A stretch of DNA of 64,000 nt from Larkinella sp051857545 (GCF_051857545.1 NZ_JBPZHB010000005.1:434001-498000); one strand, 5' to 3'. Positions 8,924 through 18,545 are shown, counted from the stretch's first letter. Notes: a model not told the origin generated them from the letters alone. Program-made: numbers and translations.

Positions 8924-11626
8924 ATGAATTACAAACGGATTTTCAATGCCTTCATTTTTTTGCTATTGCTTTTGGGCCCAAAGGCTTTTTCCCAGACAGT
9001 AGGACAGGTCAGGGTCGAATGGAAAGAAGGTTCGTCGCCATCCGGTACGGTTCAGTTGCAGCACGGTGTGCTGCGTACAATTGAAGGGTTAGCCAGAAAA
9101 GGCAAAATGAAAGCCAACGCCTTTCAGGTCGGGTCAGGCAGCCGCCCGGGCATTCTGATAACGATTGATAGTGCCCGGACCGAATACGGGACCGGAGCCA
9201 CCGTCGTGTCAATCAAAACGGCCAAAAATCCGTTCTCCTTTTTTCTTCGGGACGTTACCTCCACTTCCCCCATTTATCTGCCGGATTATGGCGTCGTCGT
9301 ATTGAGTGCGACGGATGGACGGTCTTATCGGGAGGTCGAGGCCACCGTACGTTCCCGAAAAACAATGACCAAGCTGCAGCGGATTGAGACCGAGCGGGAG
9401 GTTTCCTTTTCCTCGGTCGAGAAGAAGGTTCGGAACATGACTGTACCTACCTGGTTGGGGACTAGCCGGGATTTTAGAATCTTCCAGATTGCCGAAAACC
9501 TCACAGACGCATCCCAGGGAGAAGCCAGCATTATTTCCCCCAAACGGTCGTCGACGGCCTTGCGACTGGTCGAGACCAAAAATGAACCGGTCCATTATCT
9601 ATACACCTATGGCCGGGGCGTTGGCGTAAAGGAGAATGTCTCGCGTCGGTTGGAACAGGGTACATTGCCGATTTTGCACTCCACGTTGACCGACGATGAT
9701 GTCGTTTATAAGTCTACCACGTTTGTTTCTCTGGAAAAATCACCCCTGTCGGCGTTGCAAGGAACCGATTTTCTAGTGGCCGACAGTTACAGTGGCGGTC
9801 ACATGTTCACCAACGAGCAGCAGGAACTGGTGAAAACCAAATCGGAGAAAGCCCTGAATCCGGACGAGGAAACCGTTTTGTTTTTCCGGGTTGAAGCCGT
9901 GAATAGCGGACCCGTGCCCCGTTATGCCTGGTTCAAAACGCCACGGCCGGGCACTATGTGGTGGCAGAAATTTCCGTATCGTTTCGAAGTAAAAACCGGA
10001 TTTTCAGCTTATTCGGAAAACCGGGTTTTTTGTATTTCCAAACTGAACGGAAAACCGCTGCCCGGCGAGGAAATTTCTATTTTGCTGCAACCCGGTGAAA
10101 AAGCGTTGTTTGATTTTTTTATTCCCCACAGTCCCGTTTCTCAGGAACGGGCTGCGCAACTGGCGATGCTGACCTTTGAGCAGCGTTACGCTGAAAGCCG
10201 GGATTTCTGGCTCGCCAAATTAGGGAAAGCTGCGCAAATCCACGTTCCCGAAAAGCGGATTGACGAAATGATCCAGGCCGGATTGCTTCATCTTGACCTG
10301 ATTACGTACGGCAATGAGCCCAACGCTACGCTTGCTCCGACCATTGGCGTCTATTCACCCATCGGAACGGAAAGTGCGCCAATTATTCAGTTTTATGCCT
10401 CGATGGGCTGGACCGATGTTGCCAGGAGGTCGTTGGAGTACTTTCTTGACAAACAGCATGAAGACGGTTTTATCCAGAACTTCAACGGGTATATGGTCGA
10501 AACCGGGGCGGCCTTGTGGAGCATGGGCGAATACTTCCGGTATACCAACGACCGGGAATGGGTCGGAACCATCAAAGCAAAAATCCTTAAATCCTGTGAT
10601 TACCTGATTGCCTGGCGTAACCGGAACAAGAAGGAAGAGCTACGCGGACGGGGGTATGGGATGATCGAAGGAAAAGTAGCGGACCCCGAAGATCATTTTC
10701 ACCAGTTCATGCTCAATGGCTACGCCTACCTCGGCATGAGCCGCTGTGCCGAAATGCTGGCCGGAATTGACCCTTCCCAATCCGAGCGGCTCCGAAAGGA
10801 AGCGGATACCTGGAAAGAAGATATCCGCCAGTCGTTTTTTACTTCGGTGGCTATGTCGCCGGTGGTTCCCCTGGGCGATGGTACCTGGTGTCCCACGGCT
10901 CCGCCCTGGACGGAAGGGGCCGGTTTGAGAGGGATGTACCAGAAACGTGAGACGTTCTGGTCGCATGGTACATTTACGGCACCGGATGGGATGCTTGGTC
11001 CCATGCATCTGATTTTTTGCGAAGTACTCGATCCTCATGAGCCAGCGGCTAAAGCGCTATTGAACTACCACAGCGAGCTTTTCTACCAGGAAAATTCAGC
11101 GTTTAGTCAACCGTATTACAGCCGCCATAACTGGATACAGGCGAAGCTGGGAATGACCAAACCTTTTTTAAGTACCTACTATCATACGTTTGCGGCCCAT
11201 GCTGACCGGGAAACCTACACCTTCTGGGAACATTTATTTAAGGTCAGTCCGCATAAGACGCACGAAGAAGCGTGGTTCCTGATGGAAACGCGCTGGATGC
11301 TCTATCTGGAGGAGGGTTCCAACCTTCGATTGTTCAATACGGTACCGCGCCACTGGCTGGAGCAGGGCAATCAACTAACGCTGAATAATGTCCGGAGCTA
11401 TTTTGGTCCGATTTCGACCAATGTAACTTCGGAAGTCGAAAAGGGGTACATTACCGCCACCGTGAGCTGCCCGGATCCTCGTAAACCGAAAGAAGTGTTG
11501 ATCCGGATTCCACATCCCGACGGTAAAAAGCCCGTGAAGGTAACCGGAGGGATCTATAATGAACAAACGGAAACCGTCTCGATAAAAGACTTTTCGGGCC
11601 AGGCTGAAATCCGGCTCGACTACTGA
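8924..11626 (+). CDS. Secreted six-hairpin-glycosidase-like protein of unknown activity (DUF5695-like)
   Basis: A 900-residue exported protein: signal peptide MNYKRIFNAFIFLLLLLGPKAFS with cleavage near residue 24. The first ~400 residues look beta-rich. Residues ~430-800 are rich in aromatic, helix-forming segments (WTDVARRSLEYFLDKQHEDG, ETGAALWSMGEYFRYTNDRE) of the kind found in (alpha/alpha)6 glycosidase barrels. The C-terminal ~100 residues are a beta domain. I recognise the architecture and suspect the DUF5695 group but cannot name a reaction. Placement beside GH28 and GH78 genes argues for a role in rhamnogalacturonan breakdown. Ends before a perfect terminator. Confidence 0.7.
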   Translation: MNYKRIFNAFIFLLLLLGPKAFSQTVGQVRVEWKEGSSPSGTVQLQHGVLRTIEGLARKGKMKANAFQVGSGSRPGILITIDSARTEYGTGATVVSIKTAKNPFSFFLRDVTSTSPIYLPDYGVVVLSATDGRSYREVEATVRSRKTMTKLQRIETEREVSFSSVEKKVRNMTVPTWLGTSRDFRIFQIAENLTDASQGEASIISPKRSSTALRLVETKNEPVHYLYTYGRGVGVKENVSRRLEQGTLPILHSTLTDDDVVYKSTTFVSLEKSPLSALQGTDFLVADSYSGGHMFTNEQQELVKTKSEKALNPDEETVLFFRVEAVNSGPVPRYAWFKTPRPGTMWWQKFPYRFEVKTGFSAYSENRVFCISKLNGKPLPGEEISILLQPGEKALFDFFIPHSPVSQERAAQLAMLTFEQRYAESRDFWLAKLGKAAQIHVPEKRIDEMIQAGLLHLDLITYGNEPNATLAPTIGVYSPIGTESAPIIQFYASMGWTDVARRSLEYFLDKQHEDGFIQNFNGYMVETGAALWSMGEYFRYTNDREWVGTIKAKILKSCDYLIAWRNRNKKEELRGRGYGMIEGKVADPEDHFHQFMLNGYAYLGMSRCAEMLAGIDPSQSERLRKEADTWKEDIRQSFFTSVAMSPVVPLGDGTWCPTAPPWTEGAGLRGMYQKRETFWSHGTFTAPDGMLGPMHLIFCEVLDPHEPAAKALLNYHSELFYQENSAFSQPYYSRHNWIQAKLGMTKPFLSTYYHTFAAHADRETYTFWEHLFKVSPHKTHEEAWFLMETRWMLYLEEGSNLRLFNTVPRHWLEQGNQLTLNNVRSYFGPISTNVTSEVEKGYITATVSCPDPRKPKEVLIRIPHPDGKKPVKVTGGIYNEQTETVSIKDFSGQAEIRLDY

Positions 11627-11670
11627 GGATCGGGTAACTGCGATAAAAAGGCACGGGCGTTGAACCTATT

Positions 11671-11712
11671 TAACAAAAAGCCCAGTTGGAATTCCAACTG
11701 GGCTTTTTGTTA
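11671..11712. terminator. Perfect 42-bp palindromic terminator
   Basis: Two perfectly complementary 21-base arms meet at the GGAATTCC centre (11671-11691 and 11692-11712). The outer parts are AACAAAAAGCCC and GGGCTTTTTGTT, so the GC stem is followed by a T-run on either strand. It lies 45 bp after the stop of the 900-residue protein and should end that transcript. Confidence 0.9.
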
Positions 11713-12221
11713 AATAAACCCTATTTCTATCTTTCTTCAGCATTCGGTGGATGTATTTAAACAGCCACGTTAATTTAAAACTTCTTCGGGGCTATGTTAA
11801 TACAACTGCTATTTTTTGCCTGCTTTAAATATTCTGCGTATCATAAATGCTTTACTATGAAGGGCTTACTGAGGGATAAGGGAAAGATCTTCACGAAAAC
11901 GATCGTTTTTTAGGATGAAGACCCAAGCCGTGTTTCTGGAAAGAATACAACTTGTCAGAAACGGATTATGTACCCACGTCCTGACTGGACTTACAACAAA
12001 ACACTGGACAAAACTTGAAGGATCAGGCCGCTACGAAGCATGTCGTTCTAATGCAATCCTTCACCGACAAACTTTTTTCGACTTTACTAATTGCGGAATT
12101 GTGACAGAGGTGAGCGCCTTCAGACTCGGATATGTCAGCCCTTCTGAAAGCAATGGTTAAACAAGCATATCTGTCAATGATAACTAAATTGGATTTATTA
12201 TCAAAAAGGTAGTGGGCTCAC
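11713..12221. other. Non-coding or decayed stretch, nothing recognised
   Basis: About 500 bp without a convincing gene. A short open frame at 11915-12160 on the plus strand has no family resemblance, no hydrophobic leader and irregular composition. I see no tRNA, repeat or clear regulatory site here. Confidence 0.5.
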
Positions 12222-12490
12222 TCACCAAGCTTCACCTATTCCCAACGCCAGTACAAACACCTTTTCTTGCCGCCCCTCAATCTCTCGTTCGATGGCATCC
12301 GGCACATTGACCAACAGATCGTAACTCGCTAGCTTTTCAATTTCAAGGCCTTTGAACCGGTAACTACTCCAAAGCTTTTCACCAACGGCGTTCGTGCTGG
12401 GCATCGCAACGGCGTCGCAGTAACGCTCCACCCCGTCCAGATGGCAATAACACGTGTCTGAGGTGCTTCGGCGTACCGGTTGATCCGGCT
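12222..12490 (-). pseudogene. Probable gene remnant, unrecognised
   Basis: A minus-strand frame from about 12480 to 12222 ends in a protein-like sequence (YDLLVNVPDAIEREIEGRQ, then VFVLALGIGEAW and a stop). No ATG precedes it. Just upstream, another frame reads INRYAEAPQTRVIAIW, which also looks like real protein, so the two pieces may be parts of one gene broken by a frameshift near 12440-12450. I do not recognise the family. It could instead be chance reading; the call rests on composition only. Confidence 0.3.
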
Positions 12491-12576
12491 ATGGTTAAAC
12501 CTGATAAGTTAAAACATAAACTCATCAAGATTGATAATATAGCTATTATGCTGGACTAACGGGTTCCAAAACTGAA

Positions 12577-15500
12577 TTACATGTTTTTCTCAATGCTAAC
12601 AATTGTACCACCAATATTCTGGGAAGTCAATGTAAATCGTGCTCCGATCGCGTCGGCGCGTTTTTTCATGCTATCCAGTCCATTGCCATTGCCCGGGCCA
12701 ATGAAGCCGCTTCCGTTATCCTGCACCTCCAGATTTACTTTACCACCGGTTTGTCGAATCTGTAATCGTACTTCCGTCGCTTCCGAATGCTTGGCCGCAT
12801 TATGAAGTGCTTCTTTGCCTATTAGATAGAGGTTTCGCAGGACATCGGGCGATAGCGGAAACCGTTCCAAAACCGGTTCCGCTTCAATGACTAATCTGAT
12901 GCCACGTTGGGCCAGTAATTCATGACCAAAACTCTCTAAGCGCTCGGCCAAACGCAGGGCATTGTTGGTGTCGGAGCGCATCGACCAGACCACATCACTC
13001 ATGCGTTCAATGGTGGTTCGGGCATTATCGGCAATTTTTTGGAGCAAATGATACGAATCCTGAAACCGGCCCTCGCGGTGCATGGCGCTGGCGGCTTCGC
13101 TATAGAAAGAAATACTGCTTAAAACACCGCCGACATCGTCGTGGAGGTCGCGGGCAATCTGATCGCGCAGGGTTTGGATGTGCCGAAGTTGGGCCAATCG
13201 GTAGTGGTAAAAAGCGTATGCCAATCCCACAATGGTTATTAACATCAAGATTTTAAACCAAACGGTTTGCCACCAGGCAGGTTCAATAACGATGGTCAGA
13301 AACGTTCCGGCATGGTTCCAAAGACCGTCGTTGTTGGAGCCTTTAACCCGAAACGTATACGTGCCGGGATCGAGGTTGGTGTAGGTTACGGTTCGGCGGG
13401 TACCGGCGTAGACCCAGTCATGGTTGAAATTTTTGAGTTGATAAGCGTACTGATTTTTGGCAGCGGACGTGTAGTTCAGGGCGGCAAACTCAAGCGTCAG
13501 GCTATTCTGGTCGTGGTCGAGGGTCAGCGTCTGGCGATCAAAAGTGCCCGGTAGCGGTTTATCAAACAGGCGAAGGGCGGTCAAAACAACGGGCGGTTTT
13601 GTTGGATTGAAACGAAGGTGGTGAGGATGAAACTGCGTAATGCTGGTTTTTCCCCCGAAATACAGATTGCCGTCGGCGTCTTTTAAAGTCGCTCCAATGT
13701 TGATATTGCCCGAAATGAAGTAATTGTTGTCGGCATTGTTGGCATCGAACGCCGTAAAGATGCCGGTTTTAGGTGAAAACCGGCAAATCCCTTTTGCCGT
13801 ATTCAACCACAGATTTCCGTCATTGTCTTCCACCAGATTGGTAATGCTGTTGTCAATCAATCCGTTTTTTTCAGTGTACAATATAAATTGTTGATGAACA
13901 GGATCAAACCGACAAAGTCCGCCATCCGTACCAACCCAGAGTCGACCAATACGGTCAACACACAGGCTAAGAATATAGTTGGAAATCAGACTGTTGGGCT
14001 CTTTTGGGTTATTGACAAAGTGCGTAATCTGACCAGTTTCGTAATCTAATCGGTCAAGTCCGGCATCGGTACCGACCCAGACATGACCCCGGCGATCGCT
14101 GACGACGGCCCGCGCCCATTTCCCCCGTAGCGTTGCTGGATTGCCCGGATCATGATTATACTGCTTCCAGTGGTTGCGTTTCCGGTCGTACGATATGACG
14201 CCCAAATTGCCGGTTCCGAACCACATGAATCCACGTTCATCTTCAAATATATTGAGGATAAAGGCGTAACTGTGAGGCACCTGAAAAGGTAAAAAAATCT
14301 TGACCTGACCGGTTTTCGGATCAAGGCGACCAATTTGACCCCGTGTACCGCTGTTCCAGTCGCTGCCCATTCCGACCCAGATGAAACCGTCACGGTCTTT
14401 CAGCATGGGGCCGATGAAATTGGTTGGCAGGCCATTTGGTCGACTCGTTTGTCGAAAATTGCGGTATTGCCGGGTTGATGGATCATACCGAAAAATGCCA
14501 CCGCCTTCGGTTCCAATCCAGAATTTTCCGGTATTATCCTGGCAAATCGACCGGATATTGTAACCGCTCATCGGATTAGATTGGTTAGAATGGTAGCCCG
14601 TAAAGACCAGCGTTCGCCGGTTTGGGTCGAATTTGCTGATACCGGCATCGTTGGTGCCTAACCAGACAATTCCGGTGCGATCAATGCAAATGGTACGAAT
14701 GATGTTGTCGTTCAGGCTATTGAGATTGCCCGGATCATGATAAAAACGGTCGAAATGGGTTCGATCCGGGTTTAAGCGGTTCAAACCGTTATTCGTTCCA
14801 ATCCATAAATTCCCATGTTGATCTTCAGCGATGGCTCGCTGACTGATCCAACTGCTGCTCAAAGAGGCTGGATTGTCGGCATCATGCAGATATAAAGCTG
14901 TCCGACGTCCTGTGTGTTGGTCGAATCGGTTCAGCCCGTTGAGAGTGCCAATCCATAATGTTCCGGTATGATCTTCAAACACATCCATCACCTGATTGCT
15001 GGAAATCGACGCCGGATCGGTGGGATTGTGTTCAAACCGGATGAAAGTGATAACCGGCGACTTACCGCCTGACCCTGGCTTATAACTAATTCGATTGACT
15101 CCGTGATCAATAGTAGCGACCCAGATCGTTCCATCGTTACTTTCGTGTAAATCCGAAATCATCGTGTTGGTACTTGGGCTGGTTGGATCGGCGGGATCGC
15201 ACCTATAGCGGGTAAATGTTTCTGTTTTCGGATCAAACCGGCACAACCCTTCGATGGTACCCACCCAAATATTGCCGTAGCGGTCACCCCGAACGGCCGT
15301 CACATCATTGGTGTGTAAACTACGGGCCCGGTTTCGATTCGCCATAAACCGCTTAACGCGGTCGGTTTTAGGATCAAGCCGCGCCAGTCCACCGTTCGAA
15401 ATGGCCGCCCAGATAAACCCGTTCGGGTCTTCCCACAGATCGATGACATGATTACCACCAAGCGTTGTCGTATCCCGGGCATCATATTGATACCCTTTAA

Positions 15501-15708
15501 ACGCATAACCGTCGAAGCGGTTGATACCTCCATAAGTGGCGAACCACAGGAAACCCCGCCGATCCTGAATGATGGAACGCACGTTGTTTCCCAGCAAGCC
15601 GTCTTTGGCAGTCAATTGCTCGAACAAAACCGGTGTCTGCTGAGCGAAAGCCAGGTCGGGAAGTGAAAAAAGCAAGGAGATAAGCCAGACAGTAACCGTC
15701 TTCTTCAT
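12577..15708 (-). CDS. Sensor histidine kinase with periplasmic two-component-regulator propeller
   Basis: A 1043-residue membrane kinase. ATG 15708 is preferred because MKKTVTVWLISLLFSLPDLAFA is a signal peptide; a TTG three codons earlier is the alternative. Residues ~25-700 carry a long series of Reg_prop beta-propeller repeats (I-x-x-D-R-x-G-x-x-W-x-G-T type). Then come a Y_Y_Y domain (YAYQLKNFNHDWVYAG...YTNLDPGTY), one transmembrane helix near 810-830, a HisKA_3 phosphoacceptor domain with ARDLHDDVGG, and an ATPase domain ending in NGNGLDSMKKRA. There is no receiver or AraC domain, so it is not a hybrid. The LuxR-type regulator at 17849-18484 is the natural partner. It is separated from the oxidoreductase gene by a hairpin terminator. 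Confidence 0.92.
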   Translation of the reverse strand: MKKTVTVWLISLLFSLPDLAFAQQTPVLFEQLTAKDGLLGNNVRSIIQDRRGFLWFATYGGINRFDGYAFKGYQYDARDTTTLGGNHVIDLWEDPNGFIWAAISNGGLARLDPKTDRVKRFMANRNRARSLHTNDVTAVRGDRYGNIWVGTIEGLCRFDPKTETFTRYRCDPADPTSPSTNTMISDLHESNDGTIWVATIDHGVNRISYKPGSGGKSPVITFIRFEHNPTDPASISSNQVMDVFEDHTGTLWIGTLNGLNRFDQHTGRRTALYLHDADNPASLSSSWISQRAIAEDQHGNLWIGTNNGLNRLNPDRTHFDRFYHDPGNLNSLNDNIIRTICIDRTGIVWLGTNDAGISKFDPNRRTLVFTGYHSNQSNPMSGYNIRSICQDNTGKFWIGTEGGGIFRYDPSTRQYRNFRQTSRPNGLPTNFIGPMLKDRDGFIWVGMGSDWNSGTRGQIGRLDPKTGQVKIFLPFQVPHSYAFILNIFEDERGFMWFGTGNLGVISYDRKRNHWKQYNHDPGNPATLRGKWARAVVSDRRGHVWVGTDAGLDRLDYETGQITHFVNNPKEPNSLISNYILSLCVDRIGRLWVGTDGGLCRFDPVHQQFILYTEKNGLIDNSITNLVEDNDGNLWLNTAKGICRFSPKTGIFTAFDANNADNNYFISGNINIGATLKDADGNLYFGGKTSITQFHPHHLRFNPTKPPVVLTALRLFDKPLPGTFDRQTLTLDHDQNSLTLEFAALNYTSAAKNQYAYQLKNFNHDWVYAGTRRTVTYTNLDPGTYTFRVKGSNNDGLWNHAGTFLTIVIEPAWWQTVWFKILMLITIVGLAYAFYHYRLAQLRHIQTLRDQIARDLHDDVGGVLSSISFYSEAASAMHREGRFQDSYHLLQKIADNARTTIERMSDVVWSMRSDTNNALRLAERLESFGHELLAQRGIRLVIEAEPVLERFPLSPDVLRNLYLIGKEALHNAAKHSEATEVRLQIRQTGGKVNLEVQDNGSGFIGPGNGNGLDSMKKRADAIGARFTLTSQNIGGTIVSIEKNM

Positions 15709-15731
15709 GGGTAGCAATGGAAGAAAAAGAA

Positions 15732-15774
15732 ATCGGAATCAGCGCGATTGGGTTGGTAAGCCGCTGATTCCGAT
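15732..15774 (-). terminator. Terminator after the FAD oxidoreductase gene
   Basis: Perfect 13-base arms ATCGGAATCAGCG (15732-15744) and CGCTGATTCCGAT (15762-15774) with a 17-base loop. Reading leftward, the hairpin is followed by a T-rich run (complement of the A-rich bases 15719-15730). It should separate the oxidoreductase transcript from the sensor kinase gene that follows. Confidence 0.75.
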
Positions 15775-15824
15775 AAAGTTACTTATTTATTTGCAAATCA
15801 AAACCTGATTTTCCGGGAAAAGTG

Positions 15825-17216
15825 CTAACCGTTTGCCGGAACAATGTTGTTGTTGAGTCGAAAGAAATTCTCCGGATCATATTGGTTTTTCAAGCGGGCC
15901 AATCGCTCGTAATTTGTGCCGTAGGCGGCTTTTACCCGGCTCAGCCCATCGTCACTATCCAGAAAGTTCGCACCGGTTCCCTGCGTAAACGGCTCAACCT
16001 CCTGCCAGAAATTTTGAGTCCATTCCAAGTTTTTTTTGGCTTCATCGGGCGTAACCCACTGGGCGACGACATCAAAATGCCAATGTGGTCGCCTGTGTGG
16101 AAAAGCCGTTGCTTCTGGTGCCACCCGATTAACGGCCCCGTGCATGACATTGAACAATATGAACGAATAGGCCGACGGTTTCAAGGCAAAGTTTTGAACG
16201 ACGCGTTCAATCAGATTGTCGTCAATAGTGGGCAGGTAACCCATTTTGGTATACCGGTGGAGTCCATGCGGAACAGCCGCATCAAATATCTTCTGCAACT
16301 GACCATAAGCCATCGGTCCAATCAGATCGGCGAGCGGTGTTCCAAAAGCACGCAACGGAGCCAGGACGGTTTCTCCCTCTTCCAAAGAACCGCACCATCC
16401 CGCCACGATGGCGATGGCCGGGGTCCCATCGGGCAGGGACAATAAACCCGCGATCAGACCCAGTTCGTCCGGGGCACTCATTGAGAAGTCCCGATAAAAC
16501 CGCAGGACCTCGGCGGCCTGAGTAATTGGGTACAGTACCATTCCACCCAGAATGGTCGGCCCAACCGGATGGAGTTGGAATTCAAACGAGGTAACAATTC
16601 CAAAATTACCGCCCCCGCCACGGATGGCCCAGAACAGGTCGGGATGCTGATCGTTGCTGACGGTCAGAAACCGCCCGTCGGCCAATATGATGTCGGCGGC
16701 TAACAGGTTATCGCAGGTCAGTCCGTACTTGTTCATCAGCCAGCCCTGTCCACCACCCAGAGTCAAGCCAGCAACACCCGTGTGTGAAACCGTGCCACTC
16801 GGAACCGCCAGTCCAAACACCTGGGTTTCGTAATCGAGGTCGCTGAGAAGTGCCCCACCTTCGGCACGTACGGTTTTCCGCATCACATCAACGCGAATAC
16901 TACGCATCAGAGATAGGTCGATGACTAGGCCGTTGTCGCAAACTGCATTTCCGGCAAAACTGTGTCCACCACCACGCACCGCAACGATCAGGTTCTGTTG
17001 CCGGGCGAATATAACGGCGCCTATGCAATCTGCCACACCGGCACACTGGGCAATTAGTGCGGGTCGTTTGTCGATCATTCCGTTCCAGACCGAGCGGACG
17101 GAGTTGTAGTGAGTATGGTCGGCTAGAACGAGTTGGCCGCGAAAACTGGTTTTCAGATCGACGAGGACTTCTTCGGTTAAAGCGAAATCGGTTTGTATAG
17201 TATGATTTGTTGTCAT
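15825..17216 (-). CDS. FAD-binding oxidoreductase (berberine-bridge-enzyme-like)
   Basis: A 463-residue flavoprotein of the VAO/GMC-type FAD-binding family. Seen: the covalent-FAD motif RGGGHSFAG with His85, the second FAD loop GVAGLTLGGGQGWL, and the C-terminal BBE segment with YGTNYERLARLKNQYDPENFF. Aligning by eye, the position of the second (cysteinyl) FAD link of bicovalent members holds Val in SGTVSHTG, so a single covalent link is predicted. Family members oxidise sugars, alcohols or alkaloid-like compounds using oxygen. No signal peptide, so cytoplasmic. It follows the NTF2-like gene by 19 bp and is probably co-transcribed with it. Confidence 0.88.
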   Translation of the reverse strand: MTTNHTIQTDFALTEEVLVDLKTSFRGQLVLADHTHYNSVRSVWNGMIDKRPALIAQCAGVADCIGAVIFARQQNLIVAVRGGGHSFAGNAVCDNGLVIDLSLMRSIRVDVMRKTVRAEGGALLSDLDYETQVFGLAVPSGTVSHTGVAGLTLGGGQGWLMNKYGLTCDNLLAADIILADGRFLTVSNDQHPDLFWAIRGGGGNFGIVTSFEFQLHPVGPTILGGMVLYPITQAAEVLRFYRDFSMSAPDELGLIAGLLSLPDGTPAIAIVAGWCGSLEEGETVLAPLRAFGTPLADLIGPMAYGQLQKIFDAAVPHGLHRYTKMGYLPTIDDNLIERVVQNFALKPSAYSFILFNVMHGAVNRVAPEATAFPHRRPHWHFDVVAQWVTPDEAKKNLEWTQNFWQEVEPFTQGTGANFLDSDDGLSRVKAAYGTNYERLARLKNQYDPENFFRLNNNIVPANG

Positions 17217-17235
17217 GGGGCAGGAAGAGTTGGAA

Positions 17236-17700
17236 TTATTTTTTGGGCAATGGCAAGGTAATGACCGACACCATTTTCCATTGACCGCCGATTTTCTCTA
17301 ACAATCGAGCCTCTTTACCAGAATGCACCGTTCCATCTGCAGCAGTCGAGACCTGATCGTAGGTGGCCCAATAGAAGTTCTCGCCTAAAGGCTTGAATTG
17401 CCAGTTCGATTGAACAGACGTCACATTCATTGGTTGGGGAGACTTGCTAATAACCTCTTTATAGGTTTTCGCAATCTGGTCGCTTCCATTCACGGCTCCT
17501 ATCCAGCCACTTTCTGTCGCCCAATATCGGCTGCTGTAAGGAACGGGGGCATTGATCGCCAGCAAAGCCGGAACGTCGCGTTTAGTCCAGGCTTCGTGCT
17601 GGGCAATGCAGGCTTTTTTGATGGTCTCTTCGTCCGTTTTTTGGGCAAAGATGCCAAGGCTAATCAGCGTAAATGCGATTGAGAATAGTAGTTTTTTCAT
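17236..17700 (-). CDS. Secreted NTF2-like (DUF4440/SnoaL-type) protein
   Basis: A 154-residue protein with a clear signal peptide from ATG 17700 (MKKLLFSIAFTLISLGIFA). Residues ~25-150 have the cone-shaped NTF2-like pattern: EETIKKACIAQHEAWTKRD at the start, a conserved mid-segment, and VHSGKEARLLEKIGGQWKMV at the end. A TTG at 17727 is a possible but weaker start. Such proteins act as small-molecule binding or isomerase-like pockets; the ligand is unknown. It heads a two-gene unit with the FAD oxidoreductase and carries upstream the same palindromic element as the LuxR regulator gene. Confidence 0.8.
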   Translation of the reverse strand: MKKLLFSIAFTLISLGIFAQKTDEETIKKACIAQHEAWTKRDVPALLAINAPVPYSSRYWATESGWIGAVNGSDQIAKTYKEVISKSPQPMNVTSVQSNWQFKPLGENFYWATYDQVSTAADGTVHSGKEARLLEKIGGQWKMVSVITLPLPKK

Positions 17701-17752
17701 GAACGATACCGGTTTTGTGTATCGCAAAGTTGCTCTTCTGCCGGGTTGTTGT

Positions 17753-17776
17753 CAATCCCCACATTCGGGGAGAACT
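17753..17776. promoter_or_regulatory. Putative operator, copy 1 (CCCC-N6-GGGG)
   Basis: A 24-bp stretch starting CAATCCCCA with core CCCC-ACATTC-GGGG, 53 bp upstream of the NTF2-like gene start. It matches the element at 18546-18569 at 19 of 24 positions. Both lie at similar distances from leftward start codons, which suggests a shared regulator, most simply the LuxR-type protein encoded next door. A half match (TGGGGATTG) lies nearby at 17787-17795. Confidence 0.5.
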
Positions 17777-17848
17777 GGCAGGGGGCATGGGGATTGGGCA
17801 AAGAGTTATCGGGAAAGGCTTTCTGCCCAATCTCTCCTACAGTGTAGC

Positions 17849-18484
17849 CTAAACCAACCCTTCCCGCAGGGCTTTAGCGACGGCTTCGGTCATTGAAACG
17901 ACGTGGAGTTTTTCGTAGATATGCTTCATGTAGGTGCGAACCGTTTCGTAACTGATGCTCATGCGGTCTGCAATCATTTTGTAACTCAATCCTTGGACTA
18001 AATACCGCAGCGTTTCGTGTTCGCGGGGGGTGAGAGAGTGGTCGGTTTCGGCGGTTTTTGGAGATGGTAATTGCTGGAAAAACCGCACCGCTTTGCGGGC
18101 AATGTTGGGGGAAAGTGGAGCGCCCCCGGCGTGGGCATCTTGCACAGCTTCGATCAGACGGGTAGGCGTTGAATTTTTCAGGATGTAACCCACTGCCCCA
18201 GCGCATAGAGCCCGAAATATTTTGTCTTCCTCCTGGAACACCGTCAGCATGACAATATTAATAAGTGGGTATTTGGCGTGGATAGCCTGGGTCGCCTGAA
18301 TACCATCAAGGCCGGGCATTTCGATATCCATCATAATGACGTCCGGCTGGGTGTCGCGTAACTGGCTATCCCAACTGACCGGATTGGGGAACGCCCCAAT
18401 CAATTCGAGACCGGGCATTCCTTCGAGCAGGATGGAAAGGGAATCTCGAATGGCCGTATTGTCTTCATAAAGAATGACGCGCAT
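17849..18484 (-). CDS. LuxR/NarL-type response regulator
   Basis: A 211-residue two-component output protein. ATG 18484 gives MRVILYEDNTAIRDSL, the expected receiver start; a TTG 24 bp earlier is unlikely. Phosphoacceptor Asp53 lies in MMDIEMPGLDG, with the acidic pair ED at residues 7-8. A C-terminal GerE/LuxR helix-turn-helix spans ~145-190 (LTPREHETLRYLVQGLS, then YETVRTYMKHIYEKL). It should be phosphorylated by a HisKA_3 kinase, and the propeller kinase 2 kb downstream has that domain. The palindrome 61 bp upstream of its start suggests autoregulation. Confidence 0.92.
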   Translation of the reverse strand: MRVILYEDNTAIRDSLSILLEGMPGLELIGAFPNPVSWDSQLRDTQPDVIMMDIEMPGLDGIQATQAIHAKYPLINIVMLTVFQEEDKIFRALCAGAVGYILKNSTPTRLIEAVQDAHAGGAPLSPNIARKAVRFFQQLPSPKTAETDHSLTPREHETLRYLVQGLSYKMIADRMSISYETVRTYMKHIYEKLHVVSMTEAVAKALREGLV

Positions 18485-18545
18485 AATTTGAAAGTAGGCT
18501 ATGTGCAAAAAACTGCCTCAATTTCAGTTTTTTAAAGGTGTTGAA

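Noticed and set aside
11915..12160. 81-codon plus-strand frame in an intergenic region
   Set aside because: No family resemblance, no leader, uneven composition; kept as non-coding.
12577..15708. Considered as a hybrid two-component system (HTCS) regulator for a glycan locus
   Set aside because: The protein ends after the ATPase domain and has no receiver or AraC DNA-binding domain.
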